Source: Actinoplanes sp. NBRC 103695
GTDB taxonomy: Bacteria; Actinomycetota; Actinomycetes; Mycobacteriales; Micromonosporaceae
Assembly (NCBI RefSeq): GCF_030269485.1
Contig: NZ_BSTL01000011.1
Span: forward strand, 279,525 to 343,524
Direction: 5' to 3'
DNA: 64,000 nt
This document shows positions 8,570 to 17,134 of the stretch, one piece after another (positions within the stretch are counted from its first letter, which is position 1; each line of letters starts with the position of its first letter). A program made the position numbers and the translations under genes. The notes beneath the pieces are model-generated. The model was not told the origin of the DNA. It saw only the letters and a list, made by a program, of their open reading frames with translations, and did not search any database.

Positions 8570-8812
8570 GTGACCGATACGGATGTGAAGATCGATGATG
8601 AGGCGGCCGCTGAGCTGATCGCCACCCACTACCTGACCAGCGTTGACGAGGTGGTGGAGCACCTGCGCGCTGCCGATCAGCTGGGGCTGGGTGTGCGGGT
8701 CAGCTCGTACCTGGTGGCTGATGAGGACGGGCTCGGATCGCGGTGGGAGCTCGAGCTGTTGACCACCTCGCCGGTCCACCAGGAGGACGAAGCAGAGACC
8801 GTCTCCGAGTAG
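8570..8812 (+). CDS. Small conserved-type hypothetical protein
   Basis: Eighty residues from a GTG at 8570 (VTDTDVKIDDEAAAELIATH...). I do not recognise the family. The sequence is acidic, has a helix-rich first half (AAAELIATHYLTSVDEVVEHLRAADQ) and a strand-rich second half (VRVSSYLV, RWELELL), and ends in an acidic tail. Codon use is strongly coding-like. No clear ribosome binding site is seen, so the start is uncertain; the open frame extends upstream to 8369 but that part looks non-coding. It ends at a perfect 13-bp hairpin terminator shared with the converging gene at 8874. Confidence 0.65.
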   Translation: MTDTDVKIDDEAAAELIATHYLTSVDEVVEHLRAADQLGLGVRVSSYLVADEDGLGSRWELELLTTSPVHQEDEAETVSE

Positions 8813-8815
8813 GGC

Positions 8816-8847
8816 GAAGGCCGGACCCCGACGCGGGTCCGGCCTTC
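8816..8847. terminator. Bidirectional terminator
   Basis: Perfect 13-bp inverted repeat GAAGGCCGGACCC / GGGTCCGGCCTTC with a 6-base loop, between two converging genes (stop at 8812, stop at 8874). Confidence 0.85.
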
Positions 8848-8873
8848 ACTGTCCCTACGAAGCAGAAGCGTCT

Positions 8874-9848
8874 CTACTGCTCGACGAAGCGTTCCAGGGC
8901 CTCGGTGAGCTGGCGGTCCTCGAGGGCGCTGTACACGTTGCGGTCGTTGCCGATGAAGATGAAGAGCGGGCAGGTTTCGTTCTCGCCGGTCAGCTTCGTG
9001 TCGAAGATCTTGCGGCGGGTGGCTGCCTCGTAGACCTGGAGGCGGTAGCGGCCCTCCTTCATGGTGATCTTCGAGGGCTTCGGCTTGTCGATGGGGCAGG
9101 TCTTGACCTTCGCGGTGTCCGTGGTCACCAGGTCGACGCAGGCCACCAGCTGCACCTTCGTCGGGTCCTTCGGCTCCCAGGCGTTCTTGATGGCGGGCGG
9201 TGCGTCGTAGGGGATGCCCACGTAGCCCTTGTTGGTGCGGTACGGCAGGTCCTTGCGGTCGCGGACGCTGATCGCGATCGGGTGCGGTGACAGCGCCGTG
9301 CTGTACTTCGGCTGCTTCGGGAAGTACCAGCGGTCGCAGACCCGCTCGAAGTCCTCGGACTTCTTGACCTTCGTGGAGCTGGCCTTCGAACCTGCCGGGA
9401 CCGAGCCGGTCACACCGACGGGGGTCTGCGGCGGGTTGGTGGTCGGCGGGGCCGACGAGGGCTCGGTCAGGAAGGGCTGCTCACCGGGCGGGGCGTAGCC
9501 CTCCGAGGTCGACGAGCCGGCCTTGGACTTGGACTCGGCGTTGCGGGCGGCCTTCACCACTCCGAAGGCAACGGCGCCGAAGCAGCCCACCGCCAGGACA
9601 CCGACGACGGCTACCAGCGCGATGATCCACTTGGCCTTTGACTTCTTGGCGGGCGGCGCGGGCGGCGGCGCACCGTAACCGGGCCACCCGGGCTGACCAG
9701 GCGGCGGACCGGCAAAAGGCTGCCCAGAAAAGGGCTGGCCGGGGAGCGGCTGGCCGGGAGAAGGCGGACCGGAATAGGGCTGGCCCGAATAAGGCGACCC
9801 GCCCGGCTGGGCGGTCGGGTCCGACCAGGGCGTGCCGTTGTTCTCCAT
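8874..9848 (-). CDS. Membrane-anchored protein with Pro/Gly-rich cytoplasmic head, function unknown
   Basis: 324 residues from ATG 9848, which has a GGGGAG site; the longer open frame to 9977 is not needed. Order of parts: an N-terminal Gly/Pro/Ser/Gln-rich segment with repeats of the type SGQPYSGPPSPGQPL (about residues 15-75), a single membrane helix (WIIALVAVVGVLAVGCFGAVAFG, about 85-110), a Ser/Pro-rich linker, and a C-terminal extracytoplasmic domain of about 180 residues with cysteines in pairs (ERVCDRWYFP, VACVDL, KTCPID, NETCPLF) that could form disulphides. The layout is common for actinobacterial surface proteins with DUF4352- or lectin-like outer domains, but I cannot assign the domain. 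It is divergent from the glycerophosphodiesterase gene. Confidence 0.8.
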   Translation of the reverse strand: MENNGTPWSDPTAQPGGSPYSGQPYSGPPSPGQPLPGQPFSGQPFAGPPPGQPGWPGYGAPPPAPPAKKSKAKWIIALVAVVGVLAVGCFGAVAFGVVKAARNAESKSKAGSSTSEGYAPPGEQPFLTEPSSAPPTTNPPQTPVGVTGSVPAGSKASSTKVKKSEDFERVCDRWYFPKQPKYSTALSPHPIAISVRDRKDLPYRTNKGYVGIPYDAPPAIKNAWEPKDPTKVQLVACVDLVTTDTAKVKTCPIDKPKPSKITMKEGRYRLQVYEAATRRKIFDTKLTGENETCPLFIFIGNDRNVYSALEDRQLTEALERFVEQ

Positions 9849-9921
9849 GCTCAAACTCCCCGTGGATGCGATGCGTCGGCGGCAGACTCTAGCCGCTGGA
9901 GATCCCGGATGTGGGACCGTG

Positions 9922-10884
9922 ATGGTGATGAATAAGAAGCGATGGATCATTCCGGGCGTCGTCGTGGTGCTGGTCACCGGCTTGTACGTAGGTAATCGGT
10001 CGGGAGACGGGTCCGGGCGGCACCAGGTGCTGGCTCATCGCGGGATCGCGCAGACTTTCCCCCTGGACGGCGTCGGGAACGACACCTGTACGGCCACCCG
10101 GATCAATCCACCGGACCACGCGTACATCGAGAACACCCTGCCGTCGATGCGGGCGGCGTTCGCGGCCGGCGCCGACATGCTCGAGTTCGACGTGCAGGTG
10201 TCGGCCGACGGCCAGCTCGTCGTCTTCCACGACTCGGCGCTCGAGTGCCGGACCGACGGGCGCGGCGCGGTCAAGGAACATTCGCTCGCCGACCTGCGCA
10301 AACTCGACCTCGGGTACGGCTACACGGCCGACAACGGCGCCACCTTCCCGTTGCGCGGCAAAGGCACCGGGCTGCTCACGACGGTCCCGGAGGTGCTCGC
10401 CGCCTTCCCGGACCGGGAGTTGCTGCTCGACCTGAAGAACGACGACGCGTCCGAGGGCGAGCGCCTCGCCGACCTGCTCGGCACCCTGCCGCCCGAGCGC
10501 CTCGCAACCCTGGCGGTGTACGGCGGGGATGCGCCGGTCGCCGCCGTCGCGAAGCGCCTCCCCCAGGTACGCGCCGCCTCCAAGAAGACCATGAGGGACT
10601 GTCTTCTCGCGTACGAGGGAATCGGCTGGACCGGGCACGTGCCGGACAGCTGCCGCCACACCGAGCTGCACCTGCCCCATCGGTATGGCCGGGCCCTGTG
10701 GGGCTGGCCGAACCGTTTCGTGGAGCGGATGCGCGAGGCGGACACCCGGGTGATCCTGGTCGCCGGCGACGGACCGTGGTCGGAGGGTTTCGACCGGCGC
10801 GAGGACCTGACCGACGTCCCGGACGGCTGGTCGGGCTGGCTGTGGAGCAACCGCGTCGACCTCATCGAGAACTCAGGCCGCTAA
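9922..10884 (+). CDS. Glycerophosphodiester phosphodiesterase family protein
   Basis: Predicted to hydrolyse glycerophosphodiesters to glycerol 3-phosphate and an alcohol at the cell surface. A hydrophobic N-terminal segment (WIIPGVVVVLVTGLYVG) forms a signal anchor. GDPD motifs are clear: LAHRG with the catalytic His, ENT, and the metal-binding and second-His segment MLEFDVQVSADGQLVVFHD. The distal segments ELLLDLKND and SWLWSNRVD-like ending also fit. Length 320 residues, normal for the family. The start could be 9922 or the ATG at 9928; both follow GTGGGACC. Its last 12 bases overlap the converging MFS gene. Confidence 0.88.
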   Translation: MVMNKKRWIIPGVVVVLVTGLYVGNRSGDGSGRHQVLAHRGIAQTFPLDGVGNDTCTATRINPPDHAYIENTLPSMRAAFAAGADMLEFDVQVSADGQLVVFHDSALECRTDGRGAVKEHSLADLRKLDLGYGYTADNGATFPLRGKGTGLLTTVPEVLAAFPDRELLLDLKNDDASEGERLADLLGTLPPERLATLAVYGGDAPVAAVAKRLPQVRAASKKTMRDCLLAYEGIGWTGHVPDSCRHTELHLPHRYGRALWGWPNRFVERMREADTRVILVAGDGPWSEGFDRREDLTDVPDGWSGWLWSNRVDLIENSGR

Positions 10885-12078
10885 GGCAAGATCCTTGATG
10901 TCACGGATCTGCGGGATCGGCGACGGCAGCAGCCAGAGGCAGGCGAGGACTCCGCCGGCCGCGGCCACGAGCAGGGCGGGGCGTACGCCGATGCCGGTCG
11001 CGAGCAGGCCGCCGACGACCGCGCCGAGCGGGCGGATGCCGTAGTTGATGGTGCCGAAGACGCCGACCATGCGGCCGCGCATCGCGTCGGCGGTGACCGC
11101 GGCCTGGACGGAGTTCAGGTTGATGTCGAAGATCATCACGCCGAACATCGACACCGCCTCGGCGGCCACCAGTACCGCGAAGGTCACCCACGTGGGCCCG
11201 CCGGCCAGGGCGAGCAGCGCGATCGGGGCGGGGAAGAGGATCGCACCGGCGACAACGCCGCGGCCCACTCCGTACCGGCGGGAAAGGCGCGGGGCCACGA
11301 CGGCGCCGAGCAGACCGCCGAGCGCGCCGAGGCCGAAGGCGAGGCCGATCAGACCGGCCGACAGGCCCAGCTCGCGGCTGGCGAACAGGACGACCAGGGC
11401 CTGCGCGATGAAGGTGAAGAAGTTGATGGTGGTGACGCAGGCGAGGGCGGCCCGCAGGTACGGGTGGCGGCGCACGTAGGTGAGCCCGTCCCGGGGTGAC
11501 GAGGAGGCGGCCGGCACCGACGGCTCGACCTCGATGCGGCTGATGAACAGCGCCGAGACGATGAAGGACACCGCGTCGACGAGCATCGCGACCGGCGCCG
11601 TGAGGAACTGGATGAGGAAGCCGCCGAGGGCCGGGCCGGCCACGAACGACGCCGACCGGGTGGTGCTGAGTTTGCTGTTGGCGTCCACGTAGCCGTCGCG
11701 GTCGACCAGCTTGACGAAGAACGACGGGCCGGCGGCCTGGAAGACGACCTGCCCGACCCCGGCCAGCAGCGCCACCACGAAGAGCTGGGCCAGCGTGACG
11801 ACGCCGAACCAGTACGCGAGCGGCAGGCTGAGCATGGCGGCGGCGCTGATCAGGTTGCCGATGATCAGCAGACGGCGGCGGTGCGACTGGCCGTCCACCC
11901 ATGACCCGATCAGGATCGAGAGCAGGTTGGGCGTCCAGACGGCCGCGGTCAGCAGGCCGACCTCGGCGGGCGTGGCGGCCAGGGTGGTGACCGCGATCAG
12001 GGGCAGGGCGAGCTCGCTGACCCGGTCGCCGAACTCGGAGACGGTCTGCCCGGCCCAGTACTTCCCGAAGCGACTCAT
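10873..12078 (-). CDS. MFS transporter, probable drug exporter
   Basis: 401-residue major facilitator protein with about twelve hydrophobic segments. It shows the family signatures for the enterobactin/macrolide exporter-like group (MFS_3): an N-terminal WAGQTVSEFGDRVSELALPL helix, the loop motif between helices 2 and 3 (GSWVDGQSHRRRLL) and a repeat of it in the second half (RLSRRYGVGRG). The substrate cannot be told from sequence. Its ATG overlaps the stop of the upstream regulator gene (ATGA), so the two are translationally coupled and the regulator probably controls this exporter. Confidence 0.88.
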   Translation of the reverse strand: MSRFGKYWAGQTVSEFGDRVSELALPLIAVTTLAATPAEVGLLTAAVWTPNLLSILIGSWVDGQSHRRRLLIIGNLISAAAMLSLPLAYWFGVVTLAQLFVVALLAGVGQVVFQAAGPSFFVKLVDRDGYVDANSKLSTTRSASFVAGPALGGFLIQFLTAPVAMLVDAVSFIVSALFISRIEVEPSVPAASSSPRDGLTYVRRHPYLRAALACVTTINFFTFIAQALVVLFASRELGLSAGLIGLAFGLGALGGLLGAVVAPRLSRRYGVGRGVVAGAILFPAPIALLALAGGPTWVTFAVLVAAEAVSMFGVMIFDINLNSVQAAVTADAMRGRMVGVFGTINYGIRPLGAVVGGLLATGIGVRPALLVAAAGGVLACLWLLPSPIPQIRDIKDLALAA

Positions 12079-12644
12079 GACTCTTCCAGGGGCATGAAGT
12101 GCCGGAGGATCCGGACCGGCCGAGCGCCGTCAGGTGGCGTCTCCCGGTGCACGTAGGGGGCGAGCAACTGGTCGATCGCCTCGTCCAGGGCCGCCAGCTC
12201 GTCGGCGGTCAGCGCCACGCGGGTGTTGGAGAGGCCCGCGGTGCGCAGCCACTCGGGGGGCAGCGTCGGGCGGACGTCGGTCATCCAGGACGAGACCTGG
12301 GCCAGCCCGGCCTCGTACATCTGGTCGGCCAGCAGCTGGGCCGCCGGGTCGTCGGTGGCCTCGATCCGGAAGCCCTTGCCGACCGCGACCCACCAGCGCT
12401 GTCGCCGGTCGCCGGGGGCGTCGGCCGGGTCGGCATCGGTGACCAGGCCGAATCCGGCGAGGTGCCGTAGGTGCCAGCTCACGACGGACGGGGTGGCGTT
12501 CACCTGAGGGGCCAGCGTCGTGGCCGTGGCAGGGCCGCTGCGCTGCAAGAACGACAAGATTGCCAGGCGTACGGGATGAGCGAGCGCCCGCATGGCCTGT
12601 GGATCGGTCAGCGGGACGTCGCCCAGAGGATTCGTGAGAGACAT
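12075..12644 (-). CDS. ArsR-type (HTH_20) winged-helix transcriptional regulator
   Basis: 189 residues from ATG 12644. The winged helix lies at about residues 15-85: MRALAHPVRLAILSFLQRSG, then the recognition region ATATTLAPQVNATPSVVSWHLRHLAGFGLV, typical of ArsR/HTH_20 regulators. No metal-binding CxC motif is visible, so it is more likely a ligand-responsive repressor than a metal sensor. It is the first gene of an operon with an MFS exporter (4-base ATGA overlap). A GTG further up at 12665 is in frame, but it lies inside a set of inverted repeats that probably form the operator of this gene. Confidence 0.87.
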   Translation of the reverse strand: MSLTNPLGDVPLTDPQAMRALAHPVRLAILSFLQRSGPATATTLAPQVNATPSVVSWHLRHLAGFGLVTDADPADAPGDRRQRWWVAVGKGFRIEATDDPAAQLLADQMYEAGLAQVSSWMTDVRPTLPPEWLRTAGLSNTRVALTADELAALDEAIDQLLAPYVHRETPPDGARPVRILRHFMPLEES

Positions 12645-12687
12645 GTTTCGAAAGTAGTCTCTCACAAGCCTGAGAGCAACCTCTCAG
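12634..12687. promoter_or_regulatory. Clustered inverted repeats, probable operator of the ArsR-type gene
   Basis: Two inverted repeats lie side by side: GTGAGAGAC (12634-12642) with GTCTCTCAC (12657-12665), perfect over 9 bp, and CTGAGAG (12670-12676) with CTCTCAG (12681-12687), perfect over 7 bp. All four half-sites share TGAGAG. They cover the regulator's start codon and upstream region and reach the stop codon of the STAS gene, as expected for autoregulation. Confidence 0.6.
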
Positions 12688-13025
12688 GATCCGGCGGCGG
12701 CGATCGCGTCCTCGACCCTCGGATAGATCGCGAAGTAGCGTTTCAGTCCGACCGTCTCCAACAGGTTCACCAGGAACGGGCCGGCGCAGGCGAAACTGAG
12801 CCAGCCGCCGCGTTCCGAGATCACCTGCTTGCAGGTGATGAAGGCGCTCAGCCCGACCGAGTCGCAGAACTTCAGGCCGGACAGGTCCACGACGATCCGC
12901 GGCACCGTACGGTCCAGCAGGTCCGCGAGGGTGGCATGCAGCTTGGCCGCGGTGTCGGAGTCGAGTTCGCCGGTCAGCTTGAGCACCGCGACATCGGGGC
13001 AGTGCTCGGAGATCGTGGCTAACAT
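12684..13025 (-). CDS. STAS-domain protein, anti-anti-sigma factor type
   Basis: 113 residues from ATG 13025, the usual length of a single STAS domain. It has the SpoIIAA-like pattern: LTGELDSDTAAKLHATLADLL, then the strand VPRIVVDLSGLKFCDSVGLSAFI with the phosphorylatable Ser in the DSVGLS segment, and the C-terminal helix with LLETVGLKRYF. Such proteins release sigma factors by binding anti-sigma kinases in the unphosphorylated state. No anti-sigma or sigma-B-type gene is next to it. The open frame extends to 13169 but the extension is unlike the family. The ribosome binding site is weak. Confidence 0.88.
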   Translation of the reverse strand: MLATISEHCPDVAVLKLTGELDSDTAAKLHATLADLLDRTVPRIVVDLSGLKFCDSVGLSAFITCKQVISERGGWLSFACAGPFLVNLLETVGLKRYFAIYPRVEDAIAAAGS

Positions 13026-13211
13026 TCCATTTCGCTTTCGATCGCGATCAGTGGCAATCCAGGCTAGAACGCCACAAACGGACGTTGCCGCACACAAGGT
13101 CCGATCGCCGAAAGCAATCGGGCCGGACTCCCCAAAGGGAATCCGACCCGATCGAATGAATAGGGCCAAGCCGTTGAGTCAAGCGCTCGGCTCAGCCCGG
13201 CAACAGGCGCC

Positions 13212-13421
13212 TCAGAGCTTGCGCCACTGCCAGCGTGAACCGCGCCACGCGTCTGCCAGGATCATGGCCGATGCCTTTCCTGGACACTGCTGGACCTTCG
13301 ACTTGCCAGCAGGACCGCCCATCTGGGCCTCGACCTCCCATTGCGCGCCGTCGGTCTTGACGTAGACGTCCCGACGTGCAAGCCGGACGTCACCATTCCA
13401 CCAGTGATGCTCAACCTTCAC
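13212..13421 (-). CDS. Small hypothetical protein, Trp-rich
   Basis: 69 residues from a GTG at 13421 (VKVEHHWWNGDVRLARRDVY...). Not recognised. It is basic, has several Trp residues and the pattern WNGDVRLARRDVYVKTDGAQWEVEAQ, which suggests two or three beta strands, followed by one Cys and a helix ending GSRWQWRKL. No obvious ribosome binding site. Codon use supports coding, but at this length a chance open frame cannot be excluded. Confidence 0.5.
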   Translation of the reverse strand: MKVEHHWWNGDVRLARRDVYVKTDGAQWEVEAQMGGPAGKSKVQQCPGKASAMILADAWRGSRWQWRKL

Positions 13422-13799
13422 GGGTCAACTTTAGGACAGACATGGACTGATCTGCCCGGGTCGAGTTCGCGAAACTTCCTCACCAGCAGGTCAGGAAACA
13501 TCGTCCGTCAGGCCGGAATTGGCCTTCACATCTTGCCTCAACCCCACCATCTTTGGGCGGTGCCCTTTCCGTTACCCCTGGTAATTCCCCCTGGTCAGGA
13601 GCTTGCGACAGAATGCATCCGTCACGACGAAACGGCACCGTCACGTCAGCGATACGTGAGCAGCGGTTCTGATCATGCTGTGAGAGTCCTGAGAGTCACG
13701 TCACCAGGTTTCGGCCGCCCACGCTTTTTTTCACAATCCGTGAGGTGGGACGTTCAGTGTCCAGGTCGGAACGTGATCGTGCCACTACGGAACGTCTAA
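13422..13799. other. Intergenic region, no gene seen
   Basis: About 380 bases between two leftward genes. Lower G+C than the neighbours. It holds short repeats of GTCACGTCA and CGGAACGT but nothing I can assign; presumably promoter sequence for the 69-residue gene and the 3' region of the stress protein gene. Confidence 0.4.
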
Positions 13800-14213
13800 C
13801 TAGGGCCAGACTAGGAGCACCGAGCACGGGGCGTGATCGACCACGAACCGAGTCGCGTGGCCCAGGCTGCGCGGGCCCACCACCAGGCGATCGCCGTCCC
13901 GCGCCACCACCAGCACATCGACATCCGCGCAGGCCGCGACCACTTCACGTTCCGGCCGGCCCCAGCGCATCGCCCGGCCGCACTCCCGCCCCAGACGACG
14001 CTCGGCCGCGGTCAGCACCGCCTCGCCGGCCTCCGCCAGAACATCGCCCGCCTGCGTCGGCGAGTTGCGGCCGAGCAGCCCGGCCGAGCCGCTCAACGCG
14101 GCCATCGTGTCGTTGTCCACCACGTAGAGCAGGGTGATCTCGCCCTCCTGCCCCCGCGCGGCGTCCACACACGCCTCCCAGGTGCCGTCGGCGAGCCACA
14201 CGAGCGTCCTCAC
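13800..14213 (-). CDS. Universal stress protein-like (UspA fold)
   Basis: 137 residues from the GTG at 14213, which overlaps the stop of the upstream permease gene as GTGA, so translation is coupled. The pattern is that of a USP domain: strand RTLVWLADGTWEACVDAA, ITLLYVVDND, a helix-rich middle (VLAEAGEAVLTAAERRLG), then VDVLVVARDGD and the end GPRSLGHATRFVVDHAPCSVLLVW, which corresponds to the nucleotide-binding G-x2-G-x9-G(S/T) region. That motif is only partly kept, so ATP binding is uncertain. Coupling to a permease suggests a role in its regulation. Confidence 0.78.
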   Translation of the reverse strand: MRTLVWLADGTWEACVDAARGQEGEITLLYVVDNDTMAALSGSAGLLGRNSPTQAGDVLAEAGEAVLTAAERRLGRECGRAMRWGRPEREVVAACADVDVLVVARDGDRLVVGPRSLGHATRFVVDHAPCSVLLVWP

Positions 14214-15439
14214 AAGCCCGACACTCGCAGACTCAGCCACAACGCCGCCACCCCCACGAGCAGACACGCCGGAACGGTCAGCGCACCGAGCCGGAAGAAT
14301 TCACCGGTCACCGGTGGCTCACCACGGCGATGCAGAATCTGCCGCCACAGCAACGTCGCCAGCGAACCCACATAAGTCAGATTCGGTCCGATGTTCGCGC
14401 CCAGGAGAACGGCGAGCACCAGGCCGGTGTTGTGCGAGGCGAGCGGCAGCAACATCAGGGTCGCGGGCAGATTGTTGAGCAGATTCGCGAGCACCGCCGC
14501 CAATCCGGCCATCGCCAGCAGACCGAGAATTCCAGAATGGCGCGGCGCCAGCCCATCGATCAGGCGGCCGAAACCACCGCGCCCCGCCGCCAGCACCACG
14601 ATGCCGAGGCCGAAGACGAAAAGACAGAACCACGGATTGGCGGCGGCCAGGATCGATTTCGGTGTCAAACCCTTCTGCCGTACGCCCAGAGCAAGCGCCC
14701 CCAGCGCGGCGATCCACGCCGGATGCACGCCCAGCGGCCCGGCCGCCACGAAACCGGCCAGCGTCATCCCCAGCACGACCAGCGCGTACCGCGGGGCGGC
14801 CACCGGCTCGGCCGGCCCGACCGGGCGCCGTACCCGCAGATCACCAGCGAAGTACCAGCGCAGGATCGCGAACTCGACCGCCACCACGGCCACCCACGGA
14901 CCGGCCATCAGCCCGGCGAACCGCACGAACGACAGGCCGCCCGCGCTCATCGCCAGCAGGTTGGTGAGGTTCGAGACGGGCAGCAGGATGGACGCCGAAT
15001 TGGCGAGGTGGCTGCACGCGTACACATGAGGCTTGGGTCTGATCCCCAATCGCGCGGCGGTCGCGAAGACCACGGGCGTGAGCAGTACGACCGTCGCGTC
15101 GAGGCTCAACGCCGCGGTCACCACGGCCGCGATGACGAAGATCAACTGCAGCAGCCGCACCGGCGACCCGCCACTCGACCGGGCCGCGAGAGCGCCCGCC
15201 CACCGGAAGACGCCGGCCCGATCGGCGAGATGCGCCAGCAGCAGCACCGCCGCCAGGAACCCGACGGTCGGCCCGAGCGACCGCACCTCCCGCCAGGCGT
15301 CGGCCCACGGCACCAGCCCCGTACCGATCGCAATGCCGGCGGCGGGCACGGCGGCGACCGCCTCGGGCAACCCGCGCGGCCGCACCACAGCGAACCCGAG
15401 CACCCCGGCGAGCAGCAACAACGACACCAGGGTGCTCAC
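14210..15439 (-). CDS. SLC13/ArsB-type ion transporter family permease
   Basis: 409 residues from GTG 15439, nearly all hydrophobic, with ten to twelve membrane helices. The family signature is present twice in inverted-repeat form: LSLDATVVLLTPVVFATA in the first half and LLNNLPATLMLLPLA in the second, as in ArsB and citrate/divalent anion transporters. Also HLANSASILLPVSNLTNLLA and ANIGPNLTYVGSLATLLW. The closest named type is the arsenite pump membrane protein, but no ars genes are nearby, so the substrate is open. It is followed with a 4-base overlap by a universal stress protein gene. Confidence 0.85.
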   Translation of the reverse strand: MSTLVSLLLLAGVLGFAVVRPRGLPEAVAAVPAAGIAIGTGLVPWADAWREVRSLGPTVGFLAAVLLLAHLADRAGVFRWAGALAARSSGGSPVRLLQLIFVIAAVVTAALSLDATVVLLTPVVFATAARLGIRPKPHVYACSHLANSASILLPVSNLTNLLAMSAGGLSFVRFAGLMAGPWVAVVAVEFAILRWYFAGDLRVRRPVGPAEPVAAPRYALVVLGMTLAGFVAAGPLGVHPAWIAALGALALGVRQKGLTPKSILAAANPWFCLFVFGLGIVVLAAGRGGFGRLIDGLAPRHSGILGLLAMAGLAAVLANLLNNLPATLMLLPLASHNTGLVLAVLLGANIGPNLTYVGSLATLLWRQILHRRGEPPVTGEFFRLGALTVPACLLVGVAALWLSLRVSGL

Positions 15440-15461
15440 GGGGCGTGAACTTACCCGCCGA

Positions 15462-16187
15462 TCACCAAGGAACCACTCCGGCGTCGTCGAAGATCCCACC
15501 GGTGGGGCCGCCGTCGGGCAGGGTCGCCAGGTGGATGGCGATCGCGGCGCCCTGCTCCGGGGTGCGTACGCCTCGGTGGCCGTTGAGGTCGGTGGCCACG
15601 AAGCCGGGGCAGGCGGCGTTGATCAGGATGTTCGTGTCGCTCAGCTCCCGGGCGTACTGGACGGTCATGGCCGTCAGGAAGGACTTCGACGGGGCGTACG
15701 CGCCGGAGATCGGGCCCGTGTCGAAGTCGCCGCCGGCCTGCCTGGTCAGCGAGCCGACGCTGCTGGACATGTTCACGATCCGCGGAGACTGCGAACGGCG
15801 CAGCAGCGGCAGCATGGCGTTGGTCACCCGGACGACGCCGACCACGTTCGTGTCCACGACCCGCAGCACGGTCGCCGGGTCGACCACGGTCGGCGCCTGC
15901 GGCATGCCACCCGTGATGGCAGCGTTGTTGACGAGCACGTCGAGCCGGCCGGCCCGCTCCTCGATCAGGGAGGCGGCGGCGGTCACGGTCGCCGCGTCGG
16001 TGACATCCAGCGGTACGCCGAACGCGTCCACTCCCGCCGCACGCAGCTTCGCCACGGCCGCCTCGCGACGTTCCTCGTCCCGGGCACCGACTCCCACACT
16101 CCAGCCGAGCGCGCCCAGGCCTGCCGCGATCTCATACCCGATGCCCTTGTTCGCGCCGGTGACCAGCGCGATCGTTTGTTCGCTCAT
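15462..16187 (-). CDS. Short-chain dehydrogenase/reductase
   Basis: NAD(P)-dependent oxidoreductase of 241 residues from ATG 16187. Classical SDR motifs: cofactor site TGANKGIG (about residues 10-17), LDVLVNNAAI, the catalytic Ser region NMSSSVG, and the active-site YAPSK (Tyr-x3-Lys), followed by PGFVATDLN. The carbonyl-reductase-like GANKGIGYEIAAGL opening suggests small carbonyl substrates. It is divergent from a LysR gene with a perfect LysR-type operator between them, so the LysR protein probably controls it. Confidence 0.93.
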   Translation of the reverse strand: MSEQTIALVTGANKGIGYEIAAGLGALGWSVGVGARDEERREAAVAKLRAAGVDAFGVPLDVTDAATVTAAASLIEERAGRLDVLVNNAAITGGMPQAPTVVDPATVLRVVDTNVVGVVRVTNAMLPLLRRSQSPRIVNMSSSVGSLTRQAGGDFDTGPISGAYAPSKSFLTAMTVQYARELSDTNILINAACPGFVATDLNGHRGVRTPEQGAAIAIHLATLPDGGPTGGIFDDAGVVPW

Positions 16188-16236
16188 GCATTTCAGCCTG
16201 GTCGCCGGGGCGTCACGGCTCCAACACCGTCTGGGT

Positions 16237-16267
16237 GCGGATCGATATCCCCCGGGTATCGATCCGC
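16237..16267. promoter_or_regulatory. LysR-type operator between SDR and LysR genes
   Basis: Perfect 11-bp inverted repeat GCGGATCGATA / TATCGATCCGC separated by 9 bases. Its centre gives ATA-N9-TAT, that is T-N11-A, the standard LysR recognition geometry. It lies 15 bases upstream of the LysR start and 49 bases upstream of the SDR start. Confidence 0.8.
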
Positions 16268-16282
16268 TAGTAGCGTGAAGGC

Positions 16283-17125
16283 ATGGAGACGCGGGAGCTG
16301 CGGTACTTCGTCGCGGTCGCCGAGGAACTGCACTTCGGTCGCGCCGCCCAGCGACTCGGCATGGCGCAGCCACCCCTGTCCCGGGCGATCCGCCAACTCG
16401 AGCGGCGCCTCGGCGTGGACCTGCTGGAACGCACCAGCCGCTCGGTGGCGCTCACCGACGCCGGCGCGGTGCTGCTCCGCGAGGGCCGGGCCGCCCTCGA
16501 CGCCGTGGAGGCCGCCGAACGCCGCACCCGGCGGGCACACCCCGGCAGCGGCGCCGGCCTGGTGCTGGTCACCAAGGCCGCGGCCGCCACCGAGGTGCTG
16601 GCGAAGATGCTCGACGCGTACGCCGCCGAACCCGGCTCGGTCCCGGTCGACGTGGTGCTGTGCAGCGTCGGCGAGCAGGAGGGGATGCTGCGCGACGGCC
16701 GCGCCGACGTGGCGCTGCTGCACAAGCCCTTCGACTCGATCACCGGCTTCGACGTCGAGGAACTGCACAGCGAGACCCAGGTCGTGGTGCTGCCGGCCGG
16801 GCATCCGCTGACCACCCGCAAGCACCTGCGCATGGCCGACGTCGACGCGCTGCCCGACCTGCCGATGGCACGCTGGCCCCGGCGCGACGGCACGTACGGC
16901 GGCGGGCCGGGCCCGGAGATCCACGACCAGGCCCAGCTGCTGCAGCTGATCTCCCTCGGGCGCGCGCTGGTGGTGCTGCCCGAGTCGGTCCGCCCCTACC
17001 TGACCGAGGGCCACGCCACCGTCCCGGTCCTCGACGCACCCACCGTGACCACGGTCATCGCCTGGCCACCGCACAGCACCTCACGCGCCCTGGCCGGCCT
17101 GGTCCGAGCCGCCACCGGCCTGTAG
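16283..17125 (+). CDS. LysR family transcriptional regulator
   Basis: 280 residues. The N-terminal winged HTH (METRELRYFVAVAEELHFGRAAQRLGMAQPPLSRAIRQLE..., residues 1-60) matches LysR closely; the effector domain follows from about residue 90 with the DVALLHKPFD and VVVLPAGHPL segments typical of the type 2 periplasmic-binding fold. It is slightly shorter than average. It diverges from the SDR gene and the shared 95-base spacer holds a T-N11-A operator, so the target is very probably the SDR gene plus itself. Confidence 0.93.
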   Translation: METRELRYFVAVAEELHFGRAAQRLGMAQPPLSRAIRQLERRLGVDLLERTSRSVALTDAGAVLLREGRAALDAVEAAERRTRRAHPGSGAGLVLVTKAAAATEVLAKMLDAYAAEPGSVPVDVVLCSVGEQEGMLRDGRADVALLHKPFDSITGFDVEELHSETQVVVLPAGHPLTTRKHLRMADVDALPDLPMARWPRRDGTYGGGPGPEIHDQAQLLQLISLGRALVVLPESVRPYLTEGHATVPVLDAPTVTTVIAWPPHSTSRALAGLVRAATGL

Positions 17126-17134
17126 GGCGGGATA

